A stretch of DNA of 64,000 nt from Liolophura sinensis (lineage: Eukaryota > Mollusca > Polyplacophora > Chitonida > Chitonidae), in contig NC_088306.1 in assembly GCF_032854445.1 (NCBI RefSeq), positions 5,967,145 to 6,031,144 of the forward strand, in the 5' to 3' direction. Each line of letters opens with the position of its first letter. Position 1 is the first letter of the stretch. The notes under the pieces were generated by a model. That model worked only from the letters and a program-made list of their open reading frames with translations. It was not told the DNA's origin and made no database searches. Below are positions 24,028 through 35,640 of this stretch, piece after piece. Made by a program: the position numbers and the translations under genes.

Positions 24028-27000
24028 ATGGTAGAAAACGAAGCGGCTGGGGAAAGCAGTACAGAGGCCACAGTCGACGACGGTAATACACTAAGTTTGC
24101 GACAAAAACTATATGTATTAAATAACTTACTTGTGTAACATTCCTCTCCGGCCGTAAGTGGGAAGGTCTGTCAGCAACTTGCCGATGGTCGTGGGTTTCC
24201 CCCGGGCTGTGCCCGGTTTCCTCCCACCATAATGCTGGCCACCGTCGTATAAGTGAAATATTGTTGAGTACGGAAAAAAAACCAATCAAGCAAATAAATA
24301 AACTGTTGTGTAACAGACAAAGCTTTCCACCATTTACATACGTATACGAGTCGGCGGTTACTGCGCGTAAACACAACTTGATTTTCTAATATATGCCTAC
24401 TTGTAGTTATGTATTTTTTTAATTGAACTTTTTACGCGGTACTCAAGAATATATCACATATTCCAGGGCGGCCAATGGGAGGAAATCCACCGTTGGTTGA
24501 TCGCAAACCTTTGTTAAGTGTGAAATTGTTTCCTACCAACGATATTCCCTTGTAACTGGCCTATATTTTTCCGCAGTTTTGAAGATATGCATACTTTGTT
24601 TATACTTTTACACGGTAGCATCGGATATATTTTCTTTCGTCAGCTCTACTCGAACGGCAGCGGTTGAGGAGAGTGCAAGGGAGGAAACTCTTGTATTCGT
24701 TTGGATGGATTCAAGTGGTAGAGGGCGCTGTGGCATGTGTCCTTGGTATTGCCACCATCGTATTCTCAGCTCCGACCTTGACTTTTACATTTCTCATGGG
24801 AACACAAATGTGGTGCGGTGTGATCGTAAGTGTATAAGTTTATTGGTCTAAATCGGAGGGCACTCAGGGCACTGAGGTCGATACGGTGCTCGTTACCTGG
24901 GGGCTGGGGGGAGGGGAGGGGAGGGGGGCGATAGGCCTATCGGAGCCGCTCTATTATATATGTAGGCTATGTATCTTTGGCGTTTTATATCGTAGCCTAC
25001 GTAACAATTGTTCATTCATATAAAGATAGGGAGTTATTAGCAGCGTGTAGGCCTACATATACTGTGTCTTTGTTGTGGCAGGGAGAGTTCATGCCGCCAA
25101 TGTGCTGCCATCACACAAGACATGACACCCCACCCAGTCACATTATACTGCCTCTAGGTCAATCCTGTTTCCATGTTCTAACCTCTCAATGCTAAATGCA
25201 AGCGAGGCAGCAACAAGTGCCGTTTTTGAAGTCTTTGGTATGGTCTGACCCGGATTTAATTTCACGTCTTCCTACATCGAGGCGAATGCTCTAACCCTTG
25301 GGTTGAGTACACTGTACGCCGTAAACCACCAAACAAATAAATAGGCCTAAATAAATCATCATCACACTTTATTGCAAAAGATCAATTAGTCCGGTGGGTT
25401 ACAGCTGATGTTTATTACTATATAATAATTAACCTTTTAACTTAAATGCTTTGAAAACAAAACGGCTTAAACTTCTAAAAACAGGTTTGGAATTTTCTGT
25501 CAGTAATGAATAAAATCAACTCACGATTCACGTATCAAGCTGACAATATGACATACTTATCCCGACTTGGAATAAAAAAATGCTAAATCGATTTTTCATT
25601 TTCAGCTGCTGAGCGCTGGTTTCTTAGGTGTCCGAGCCAGTAAATACCAGGATCTGCCAGACGGCGGTATTAACACCCGAGCAAAATCCATTGTAAGTTG
25701 AGAAATTAGAGTATGGTAATTATTAGTGGCAGTCTATGCGCAGCCTTGCTAGGTTGCCCCGATACATTATGGCGATTTAGACATCGTGCAGTGCACAGTA
25801 TTTATGAAAACGCAAGGAGTTCATGTATCTGGGGGCTTAGACTGCATATACTAAGCCACGTTGCTTCGACCATGTGCGGCTTTGTCCGGAGGATAGCCAT
25901 GAAAATGGCTGAAGGAAGACAGTCGTCAGTTCGAGCACTCCAGTGTCATAATCCTGACATCATCCAACGGCATGTAGAAGTTGAGTTGGGTAACATAACA
26001 GATGTATGGATCACAACTTCTATTATCAGCAATAATCCTGACATCATCCAATGGCATTTAGAAGTTGAGTTGGATAACATAACAAATATATGGACCACAC
26101 CTTCTATTATCAGCCATAATCCTGACATCATCCAATGGCATTTACAAGTTGAGTTGTGTAACACAACAAATATATGGATCACAAGTTCTATTATCAGCCA
26201 TAATCCTGACATCGTCCAATGGCATTTACAAGTTGAGTTGGGTAACACAACAAATATATGGATCACACCTTCTATTATCAGCCATAATCCTGACATCATC
26301 CAATGGCATTTAGAAGTTGAGTTGGGTAACATAACAGATATATGGATCACACCTTCTATTATCAGCCATAATCCTGACATCATCCAATGGCATTTAGAAG
26401 TTGAGTTGGGTAACACAACAAATATATGGATCACAACTTCTATTATCAGCCATGATCCTGATATCATCCAATGGCATTTACAAGTTGAGTTGGGTAACAT
26501 AACAAATATATGGATCACAACTTCTATTATCAGCCATAATCCTAGCATCATCCAATGGCATTTAGAAGTTGAGTTGTGTAACACAACAAATAAATGGATC
26601 ACAAGTTCTATTATCAGCCATAATCCTGACATCGTCCAATGGCATTTACAAGTTGAGTTGGGTGACACAACAAATATATGGATCACACCTTCTATTATCA
26701 GCCATAATCCTGACATCATCCAATGGCATTTAGAAGTTGAGTTGGGTAACACAACAAATATATGGATCACAACTTCTATTATCAGCCATGATCCTGATAT
26801 CATCCAATGGCATTTACAAGTTGAGTTGGGTAACATAACAAATATATGGATCACAACTTCTATTATCAGCCATAATCCTAGCATCATCCAATGGCATTTA
26901 GAAGTTGAGTTGTGTAACACAACAAATAAATGGATCACAAGTTCTATTATCAGCCATAATCCTGACATCGTCCAATGGCATTTACAAGTTGAGTTGGGTG

Positions 27001-30000
27001 ACACAACAAATATATGGATCACACCTTCTATTATCAGCCATAATCCTGACATCATCCAATTGCATTTACAAGTTGAGTTGGGTAACATAACAAATATATG
27101 GATCACACCTTCTATTATCAGCCATAATCCTGACGTCATAATGACATTTAGAAGTTGAGTTGGGTAACACAACAAATATTTGGATCACACCTTCTATTGT
27201 CAGCCATAATCCTGACATCATCCAATGGCATTTAGAAGTTGAGTTGGATAACATAACAAATATATGGATCACACCTTGTATTATCAGTCATAATCCTGAC
27301 ATCATCCAATGCATTTAGAAGTTGAGTTGGGTAACACAACAAATATATGGATCACAACTTCTATTATCGGCCATAATCCTGACATCATCCAATGGCATTT
27401 AGAAGTTGAGTTGGATAACATAACAAATATATGGATCACACCTTGTATTATCAGTTATAATCCTGACATCATCCAATGCATTTAGAAGTTGAGTTGGGTA
27501 ACACAACAAATATATGGATCACAACTTCTATTATCAGCCATAATCCTGACATCATCCAATGGCATTTAGAAGTTGAGTTGGATAACATAACAAATATATG
27601 GATCACACCTTGTATTATCAGTTATAATCCTGACATCATCCAATGCATTTAGAAGTTGAGTTGGGTAACACAACAAATATATGGATCACAACTTCTATTA
27701 TCAGCCATAATCCTGACATCATCCAATGGCATTTAGAAGTTGAGTTGGATAACATAACAAATATATGGATCACACCTTCTATTATCAGCCATAATCCTGA
27801 CATCGTCCAATGGCATTTAGAAGTTGAGTTGGGTAACACAACAAATATATGGATCACACCTTGTATTATCAGTTATAATCCTGACATCATCCAATGGCAT
27901 TTAGAAGTTGAGTTGGGTAACATAACAAATATATGGATCACACCTTCTATTATCAGCCATAATCCTGACATCATCCAATGGCATTTAGAAGTTGAGTTGG
28001 ATAACATAACAAATATATGGATCACACCTTGTATTATCAGTTATAATCCTGACATCATCCAATGGCATTTAGAAGTTGAGTTGGATAACATAACAAATAT
28101 ATGGATCACACCTTGTATTATCAGCCATAATCCTGACATCATCCAATGGCATTTAGAAGTTGAGTTGGGTAACATAACAGATATATGGATCACACCTTCT
28201 ATTATCAGCCATAATCCTGACATCATCCAATTGCATTTAGAAGCAGAGTTGGGTAACATAACAAATATATGGATCACACCTTGTATTATCAGTTATAATC
28301 CTGACATCATCCAATGGCATTTACAAGTTGAGTTGGGTAACACAACAAATATATGGATCATGACTTCTATTATCAGCCATAATCTTGACATCATCCAGTG
28401 GCATTTACAAGTTGAGTTGGGTAACATAACAAATATATGGATCACACCTTGTATTATCAGCCATAATCCTGACGTCATAATGACATTTAGAAGTTGAGTT
28501 GGGTAACACAACAAATATTTGGATCACACCTTCTATTATCAGCCATAATCCTGACGTCATAATGACATTTAGAAGTTGAGTTGGGTAACATAACAAATAT
28601 ATGGATCACACCTTCTATTATCAGCCATAATCCTGACGTCATAATGACATTTAGAAGTTGAGTTGGGTAACACAACAAATATTTGGATCACACCTTCTAT
28701 TATCAGCCATAATCCTGACATCATCCAATGGCATTTACAAGTTGAGTTGGATAACATAACAAATATATGGATCACACCTTGTATTATCAGTCATAATCCT
28801 GACATCATCCAATGCATTTAGAAGTTGAGTTGGGTAACACAACAACTATATGGATCACAACTTCTATTATCGGCCATAATCCTGACATCATCCAATGGCA
28901 TTTAGAAGTTGAGTTGGATAACATAACAAATATATGGATCACACCTTGTATTATCAGTCATAATCCTGACATCATCCAATGCATTTAGAAGTTGAGTTGG
29001 GTAACACAACAAATATATGGATCACAACTTCTATTATCAGCCATAATCCTGACATCATCCAATGGCATTTAGAAGTTGAGTTGGATAACATAACAAATAT
29101 ATGGATCACACCTTGTATTATCAGTCATAATCCTGACATCATCCAATGCATTTAGAAGTTGAGTTGGGTAACACAACAAATATATGGATCACAACTTCTA
29201 TTATCAGCCATAATCCTGACATCATCCAATGGCATTTAGAAGTTGAGTTGGATAACATAACAAATATATGGATCACACCTTCTATTATCAGCCATAATCC
29301 TGACATCGTCCACTGGCATTTAGAAGTTGAGTTGGGTAACACAACAAATATATGGATCACACCTTGTATTATCAGTTATAATCCTGACATCATCCAATGG
29401 CATTTAGAAGTTGAGTTGGGTAACATAACAGATATATGGATCACACCTTGTATTATCAGTTATAATCCTGACATCATCCAATGGCATTTAGAAGTTGAGT
29501 TGGATAACATAACAAATATATGGATCACACCTTGTATTATCAGCCATAATCCTGACATCATCCAATGGGATTTAGAAGTTGAGTTGGGTAACATAACAGA
29601 TATATGGATCACACCTTCTATTATCAGCCATAATCCTGACATCATCCAATGGCATTTAGAAGTTGAGTTGGGTAACACAACAAATTTATGGATCACAACT
29701 TCTATTATCAGCCATAATCCTGATATCACCCAATGGCATTTACAAGTTGAGTTGGGTAACATAACAAATCTATGGATCACAACTTCTATTATCAGCCATA
29801 ATCCTAGCATCATCCAATGGCATTTAGAAGTTGAGTTGTGTAACACAACAAATATATGGATCACAAGTTCTATTATCAGCCATAATCCTGACATCGTCCA
29901 ATGGCATTTACAAGTTGAGTTGGGTAACACAACAAATATATGGATCACACCTTCTATTATCAGCCATAATCCTGACATCATCCAATGGCATTTAGAAGTT

Positions 30001-33000
30001 GAGTTGGGTAACATAACAAATATATGGATCACACCTTGTATTATCAGTCATAATCCTGACATCATCCAATGCATTTAGAAGTTGAGTTGGGTAACACAAC
30101 AAATATATGGATCAAACCTTCTATTATCAGCCATAATCCTGACGTCATAATGACATTTAGAAGTTGAGTTGGGTAACACAACAAATATTTGGATCACACC
30201 TTCTATTATCAGCCATAATCCTGACATCATCCAATGGCATTTAGAAGTTGAGTTGGATAACATAACAAATATATGGATCACACCTTGTATTATCAGTCAT
30301 AATCCTGACATCATCCAATGCATTTAGAAGTTGAGTTGGGTAACACAACAAATATATGGATCACAACTTCTATTATCGGCCATAATCCTGACATCATCCA
30401 ATGGCATTTAGAAGTTGAGTTGGATAACATAACAAATATATGGATCACACCTTGTATTATCAGTCATAATCCTGACATCATCCAATGCATTTAGAAGTTG
30501 AGTTGGGTAACACAACAAATATATGGATCACAACTTCTATTATCAGCCATAATCCTGACATCATCCAATGGCATTTAGAAGTTGAGTTGGATAACATAAC
30601 AAATATATGGATCAGACCTTGTATTATCAGTCATAGTCCTGACATCATCCAATGCATTTAGAAGTTGAGTTGGGTAACACAACAAATATATGGATCACAA
30701 CTTCTATTATCAGCCATAATCCTGACATCATCCAATGGCATTTAGAAGTTGAGTTGGGTAACACAACAAATATATGGATCACACCTTGTATTATCAGTTA
30801 TAATCCTGACATCATCCAATGGCATTTACAAGTTGAGTTGGATAACATAACAAATATATGGATCACACCTTCTATTATCAGCCATAATCCTGACATCATC
30901 CAATGGCATTTACAAGTTGAGTTGGATAACATAACAAATATATGGATCACACCTTCTATTATCAGCCATAATCCTGACATCGTCCAATGGCATTTAGAAG
31001 TTGAGTTGTGTAACACAACAAATATATGGATCACACCTTGTATTATCAGTTATAATCCTGACATCATCCAATGGCATTTAGAAGTTGAGTTGGGTAACAT
31101 AACAAATATATGGATCACACCTTCTATTATCAGCCATAATCCTGACATCATCCAATGGCATTTACAAGTTGAGTTGGATAACATAACAAATATATGGATC
31201 ACACCTTGTATTATCAGCCATAATCCTGACATCATCCAATGGGATTTAGAAGTTGAGTTGGGTAACATAACAGATATATGGATCACACCTTCTATTATCA
31301 GCCATAATCCTGACATCATCCAATGGCATTTAGAAGTTGAGTTGGGTAACACAACAAATTTATGGATCACAACTTCTATTATCAGCCATAATCCTGATAT
31401 CACCCAATGGCATTTACAAGTTGAGTTGGGTAACATAGCAAATCTATGGATCACAACTTCTATTATCAGCCATAATCCTAGCATCATCCAATGGCATTTA
31501 GAAGTTGAGTTGTGTAACACAACAAATATATGGATCACAAGTTCTATTATCAGCCATAATCCTGACATCGTCCAATGGCATTTACAAGTTGAGTTGGGTA
31601 ACACAACAAATATATGGATCACACCTTCTATTATCAGCCATAATCCTGACATCATCCAATGGCATTTAGAAGTTGAGTTGGGTAACATAACAAATATATG
31701 GATCACACCTTGTATTATCAGTCATAATCCTGACATCATCCAATGCATTTAGAAGTTGAGTTGGGTAACACAACAAATATATGGATCAAACCTTCTATTA
31801 TCAGCCATAATCCTGACGTCATAATGACATTTAGAAGTTGAGTTGGGTAACACAACAAATATTTGGATCACACCTTCTATTATCAGCCATAATCCTGACA
31901 TCATCCAATGGCATTTAGAAGTTGAGTTGGATAACATAACAAATATATGGATCACACCTTGTATTATCAGTCATAATCCTGACATCATCCAATGCATTTA
32001 GAAGTTGAGTTGGGTAACACAACAAATATATGGATCACAACTTCTATTATCGGCCATAATCCTGACATCATCCAATGGCATTTAGAAGTTGAGTTGGATA
32101 ACATAACAAATATATGGATCACACCTTGTATTATCAGTCATAATCCTGACATCATCCAATGCATTTAGAAGTTGAGTTGGGTAACACAACAAATATATGG
32201 ATCACAACTTCTATTATCAGCCATAATCCTGACATCATCCAATGGCATTTAGAAGTTGAGTTGGATAACATAACAAATATATGGATCAGACCTTGTATTA
32301 TCAGTCATAGTCCTGACATCATCCAATGCATTTAGAAGTTGAGTTGGGTAACACAACAAATATATGGATCACAACTTCTATTATCAGCCATAATCCTGAC
32401 ATCATCCAATGGCATTTAGAAGTTGAGTTGGGTAACACAACAAATATATGGATCACACCTTGTATTATCAGTTATAATCCTGACATCATCCAATGGCATT
32501 TACAAGTTGAGTTGGATAACATAACAAATATATGGATCACACCTTCTATTATCAGCCATAATCCTGACATCATCCAATGGCATTTACAAGTTGAGTTGGA
32601 TAACATAACAAATATATGGATCACACCTTCTATTATCAGCCATAATCCTGACATCGTCCAATGGCATTTAGAAGTTGAGTTGTGTAACACAACAAATATA
32701 TGGATCACACCTTGTATTATCAGTTATAATCCTGACATCATCCAATGGCATTTAGAAGTTGAGTTGGGTAACATAACAAATATATGGATCACACCTTCTA
32801 TTATCAGCCATAATCCTGACATCATCCAATGGCATTTACAAGTTGAGTTGGATAACATAACAAATATATGGATCACACCTTGTATTATCAGTTATAATCC
32901 TGACATCATCCAATGGCATTTAGAAGTTGAGTTGGATAACATAACAAATATATGGATCACACCTTGTATTATCAGTCATAATCCTGACATCATCCAATGG

Positions 33001-35028
33001 CATTTAGAAGTTGAGTTGGGTAACACAACAAATATATGGATCACACCTTGTATTATCAGCCATAATCCTGACATCATCCAATGGCATTTAGAAGTTGAAT
33101 TGTGTAACACAACATATATATGGATCACACCTTCTATTAACAGCCATAGTCCTGGCATCCTCTAATGGCATTTAGAAGTTGAGTTGGGTAACATAACAAA
33201 TATATGGATAACAAGCTCTATTTTTTTTCAGTGAGCGACGTTTAGGAATAGGTACTAATATCGTTATCAAAAACAATAACGATATAACGATATTAGTACC
33301 TATTCCTAAACGTCGCTCACTGAATAAAAAGAAGTTGTAAATAAAAATATATTTGTTATGTAATAATCCTGACAGTTGTTGCATAAGTGAAAAATTGAGC
33401 TGTACATAAATAAGTAAAGAAGTAAGTCTTGGTTAATAAAGTAGTACTTTGAATTTCGAGCTCGCGTTGGCTTCCTTTCCGGTCGTAGATGGGAAGGTCG
33501 AGCAGCAACCTGTGGATAGTCGTGAGTTTTCGCTGGGCTCTGCCGAGTTTTTTTTCACCACCATAATGACAGCCGCCGTCGTCTGAGTGAAATATTCTTC
33601 GTGAGGCGTAAAACACCAATGAAATAAATATATAAATGAAAATAAATAAAATGACATACTGTGATGCTTAGACAGTGTTCGACTTCATGTCAGGAAGTCA
33701 GCCATGGAAACAGTTGACGGAAAACGGTTGTTCGCTCCGAATACTCTGATTTCCATCAGCCATAATCCTTACAACCGTTGTATAAGTTAAAAAATTTAAC
33801 AACATATAAATAAGTAGCTACGTGTTTATTTAAGCCCAGCTTATGTTGGTACCCTCACCGACCGTGCGTGGGAAGGTCTCTCAGCAAACTGCAGGATGGT
33901 CGTGTGTTTACCCCGGATTCCTTCATGTGGGGAGCGACCCGCTCCATTTCACGACTTCATTTGAATAACGACATTATTTATTTATTTGATTCGTGTTGTA
34001 CGCCGTACTCAAGAGTATTTAACTTATACGAAGGCGGCGACAATCATCCGCAGACTGATGACAGACCTTCCCATGTAGGACTGGAGAGGAAGTCAGCATG
34101 AGCTGGCACGCTCACCACGGAGGCCACGGGATAACGACAATTATGTTTTGATCTTTGCAGGAGCAGGTGTCAATTTTGCCAATGGGCTTTGGTGAATTTC
34201 TACTGAAAAACTACCTGAATGCTTACTTCTGTGGACTAAAGCGGTGTGTTCCTTCACCAATAAGGTCGCAGACTCAAATCCAGCTCTTGCTAGCCTTGGT
34301 GGTTTCCTTCACACAAAAACCCATAACCAGTGAAAGAAGTGAGAAATCCTCTAGGGGAAAAGTGAGGACAGAGTCAATCATCAAATAATAGCCTGAATAT
34401 TAAAACATAAATAGTTCATCAACCGTTGCAGAGAATATTATGTTATTTTTTTCTGTGCATGAGCAATGCATAAGACATAATGGTCTATTTCCAGATAGTG
34501 ATGCATTACAGCTGGACAATCATCGCCTTCATTCCGGCCCTCTTGATTTTACTCTATGCTGTCGTGGTTCTGGCATTGTGCAACAGAGAGGAGCCTCTCA
34601 ACACGAAAACCGCCTGTTTCGCATTAGACAACATTCAGACGGGCCTAGGCATCACGAACGTTACCGTTGGCACGATCCTATCAGTGACGATCATCCCATT
34701 CATGGTGTTCGTTTGTGTCCTGTGCCGCTCCTACGCGCCTCGAGACAAGACGCCCCGCGCCCAATCCGTGACTGACGCGCCGCCTGCCGGAACGGTGCTG
34801 GAGGACGCTGTGAGGAGACAGTCGCACATCATCCGCCAGCAGCAGGAGCAGATCGAACTGCTGTCCCAGCGACAGCACGCCATGGAGCAGAGAATTCAGG
34901 CCAGTCATATGCCCCTAGAGGCGCCACCTCCGTACCAGCAGGATGACCCGCCAATCGTGGAGATCCAGAAAACTCCACCGCCGTACAAACACCTACTGCA
35001 GGCCACATCGTGCGTGGAGATTGTGTAG
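24028..35028 (+). CDS. Gene B: four-transmembrane CD20/MS4A-like protein with PPxY tail
   Basis: Four exons join with consistent phases into 285 residues: 24028-24082 (ATG, ends in phase 1 before GTAATA), 24644-24825, 25606-25692 and 34495-35028 (TAG). Residues 1-36 are a polar then basic N-terminus. Helices lie near 37-59 (SFGWIQVVEGAVACVLGIAT), 71-89 (with WCGVILLSAGFLGV), 114-137 and 161-185. The loop between helices 3 and 4 is short, about 138-160, with cysteines at 137 and 149. The cytosolic-type tail has a Gln/Arg-rich helix (about 214-243, possible coiled coil) and two PPPY motifs at 252-255 and 269-272, the classic ligands of WW domains such as those of NEDD4-type ubiquitin ligases. 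The helix layout and the G-W-I-Q...G / WCGV pattern match CD20/MS4A-like proteins. Exons 2-4 align with gene A. Intron 3 is 8.8 kb and mostly 84-bp satellite. The last nine codons lie in the first unit of a 27-bp tandem array. Biological role is not known from sequence. Confidence 0.8.
24145..24302 (+). mobile_element. SINE, 5' truncated, in intron 1 of gene B
   Basis: Body CTCTCCGGCCGTAAGTGGGA to CCACCATAATGCTGGCCACC, then TGTTGAGTACGG and an AAATAAATAA tail. Confidence 0.88.
24415..24492 (-). mobile_element. SINE 3' fragment
   Basis: Reverse-strand TTTTTACGCGGTACTCAAGA and ATTCCAGGGCGGCCAATGGG, truncated after about 75 bp; lies in intron 1 of gene B. Confidence 0.7.
24899..24929 (+). other. 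G-quadruplex-type G-run cluster
   Basis: Five G-runs of four to six bases, separated by one or two bases, lie within about 31 bp of intron 2 of gene B, just after exon 2. This matches the G(3+)N(1-7) quadruplex pattern on the sense strand. Confidence 0.75.
25305..25360 (+). mobile_element. SINE 3' tail fragment
   Basis: GAGTACACTGTACGCCGTAA followed by CCACCAAACAAATAAATA. Confidence 0.6.
25946..33205. repeat. 84-bp satellite array with higher-order repeats, inside intron 3 of gene B
   Basis: About 86 copies of a unit with AATCCTGACATCATCCAATG, GCATTTAGAAGTTGAGTTGG and AACATAACAAATATATGGATCA-like parts (starts at 26281 and 26365). Two 82-bp variants exist: one lacking GG (CCAATGCATTTAG, e.g. 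27307, 27474, 27642) and one with GACGTCATAATGACATTT (e.g. 27132, 28471). Variant order repeats in blocks of about 1.50, 1.51 and 1.67 kb (the same start pattern recurs at 27643, 29146, 30652 and 32326). Long frames are open on both strands since 84 is divisible by three; they stop at the 82-bp variants. Confidence 0.96.
33227..33324. repeat. Perfect 41-bp inverted repeat, 16-bp spacer
   Basis: Left arm 33227-33267 and right arm 33284-33324 are exact reverse complements (arm start TTCAGTGAGCGACGTTTAGG). The spacer contains a second ATAACGATA-like copy. It lies at the right edge of the 84-bp array. A tiny non-autonomous DNA element (MITE or foldback) is possible, but I see no clear target-site duplication. 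Confidence 0.9.
33445..33655 (+). mobile_element. SINE, 5' truncated
   Basis: GCGTTGGCTTCCTTTCCGGT through GCCGCCGTCGTCTGAGTGAA to GCGTAAAACACCAATGAAAT and an AAATA tail; in intron 3 of gene B. Confidence 0.85.
33838..33935 (+). mobile_element. SINE body fragment
   Basis: GACCGTGCGTGGGAAGGTCT with CAGGATGGTCGTGTG and CCCCGG; both ends are missing. Confidence 0.6.
33973..34132 (-). mobile_element. SINE, internally shortened
   Basis: Reverse strand: TTATTTATTTGATTCGTG, GCCGTACTCAAGAGTATTT, CAGACCTTCCCATG, GCATGAGCTGG and the head CCACGGAGGCCAC. The central part is deleted. Confidence 0.8.
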
Positions 35029-35640
35029 ACCATATCCTGCGTGGAGATGGTGTAGGCCTTATCATGCGTAGAGACAGTGTATACCATATCGTGCGTGGAG
35101 ACCGTGTAGACAATATGTCCTGCGTCGAGACGATGTAGACCATATCGTGCATGAAGACAGTGTAGGCCATATCCTGCGTGAAGATGGTGTATGCCATATC
35201 CTGTCTGTAGACGGGGTAGACCATATCTTGCGTGGAGACAGTGTACACCATATCCTACGTGGAGACCGTGTAGACCATACCCTGCGTGGATACCATGTAG
35301 ACATTATATCCTGCGTGGAGACGGTGTAGACCATATCCTGCGTGGAGACAGTGTAGACCATATTCTACGTGGAGACCGTGTAGACCATAACCTGCGTGGA
35401 TACCGTGTAGACATTATATCCTGCGTGGAGACGGCGTAGACCATAATCTGCGTGGAGGCAGTGTACACCATATCCTACGTGGAGACGATGTAAACAATAC
35501 ACCCTGAGTGGAGATGTTTTAGACCATATCCTGCATGGAGACTTTGTAGACCATATCCTGTGTTGAGACGGTGTAGACCATATCCTGTGTAGAGTCAGTG
35601 TAGGCAGTATCCTGTGTAGAGTCGGTGTAGGTCACATCAA
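35001..35640. repeat. 27-bp tandem array containing the gene B stop codon
   Basis: About 23 copies of a unit like ACCATATCCTGCGTGGAGAC plus GGTGTAG (starts at 35341 and 35368). The first unit (35001-35027) encodes the last residues of gene B (ATSCVEIV) and supplies the start of its TAG. Confidence 0.93.

Noticed and set aside
24579-24851. A 90-codon frame over gene B exon 2
   Set aside because: It is the wrong frame; the frame joined to exon 1 in phase 1 gives the transmembrane segment.
25713-33165. Long plus- and minus-strand open frames of 279-481 codons (NPDIIQWHLEVELGN-type repeats)
   Set aside because: They follow from a stop-free 84-bp unit, are open on both strands, end at 82-bp variants, and lie inside an intron of gene B.
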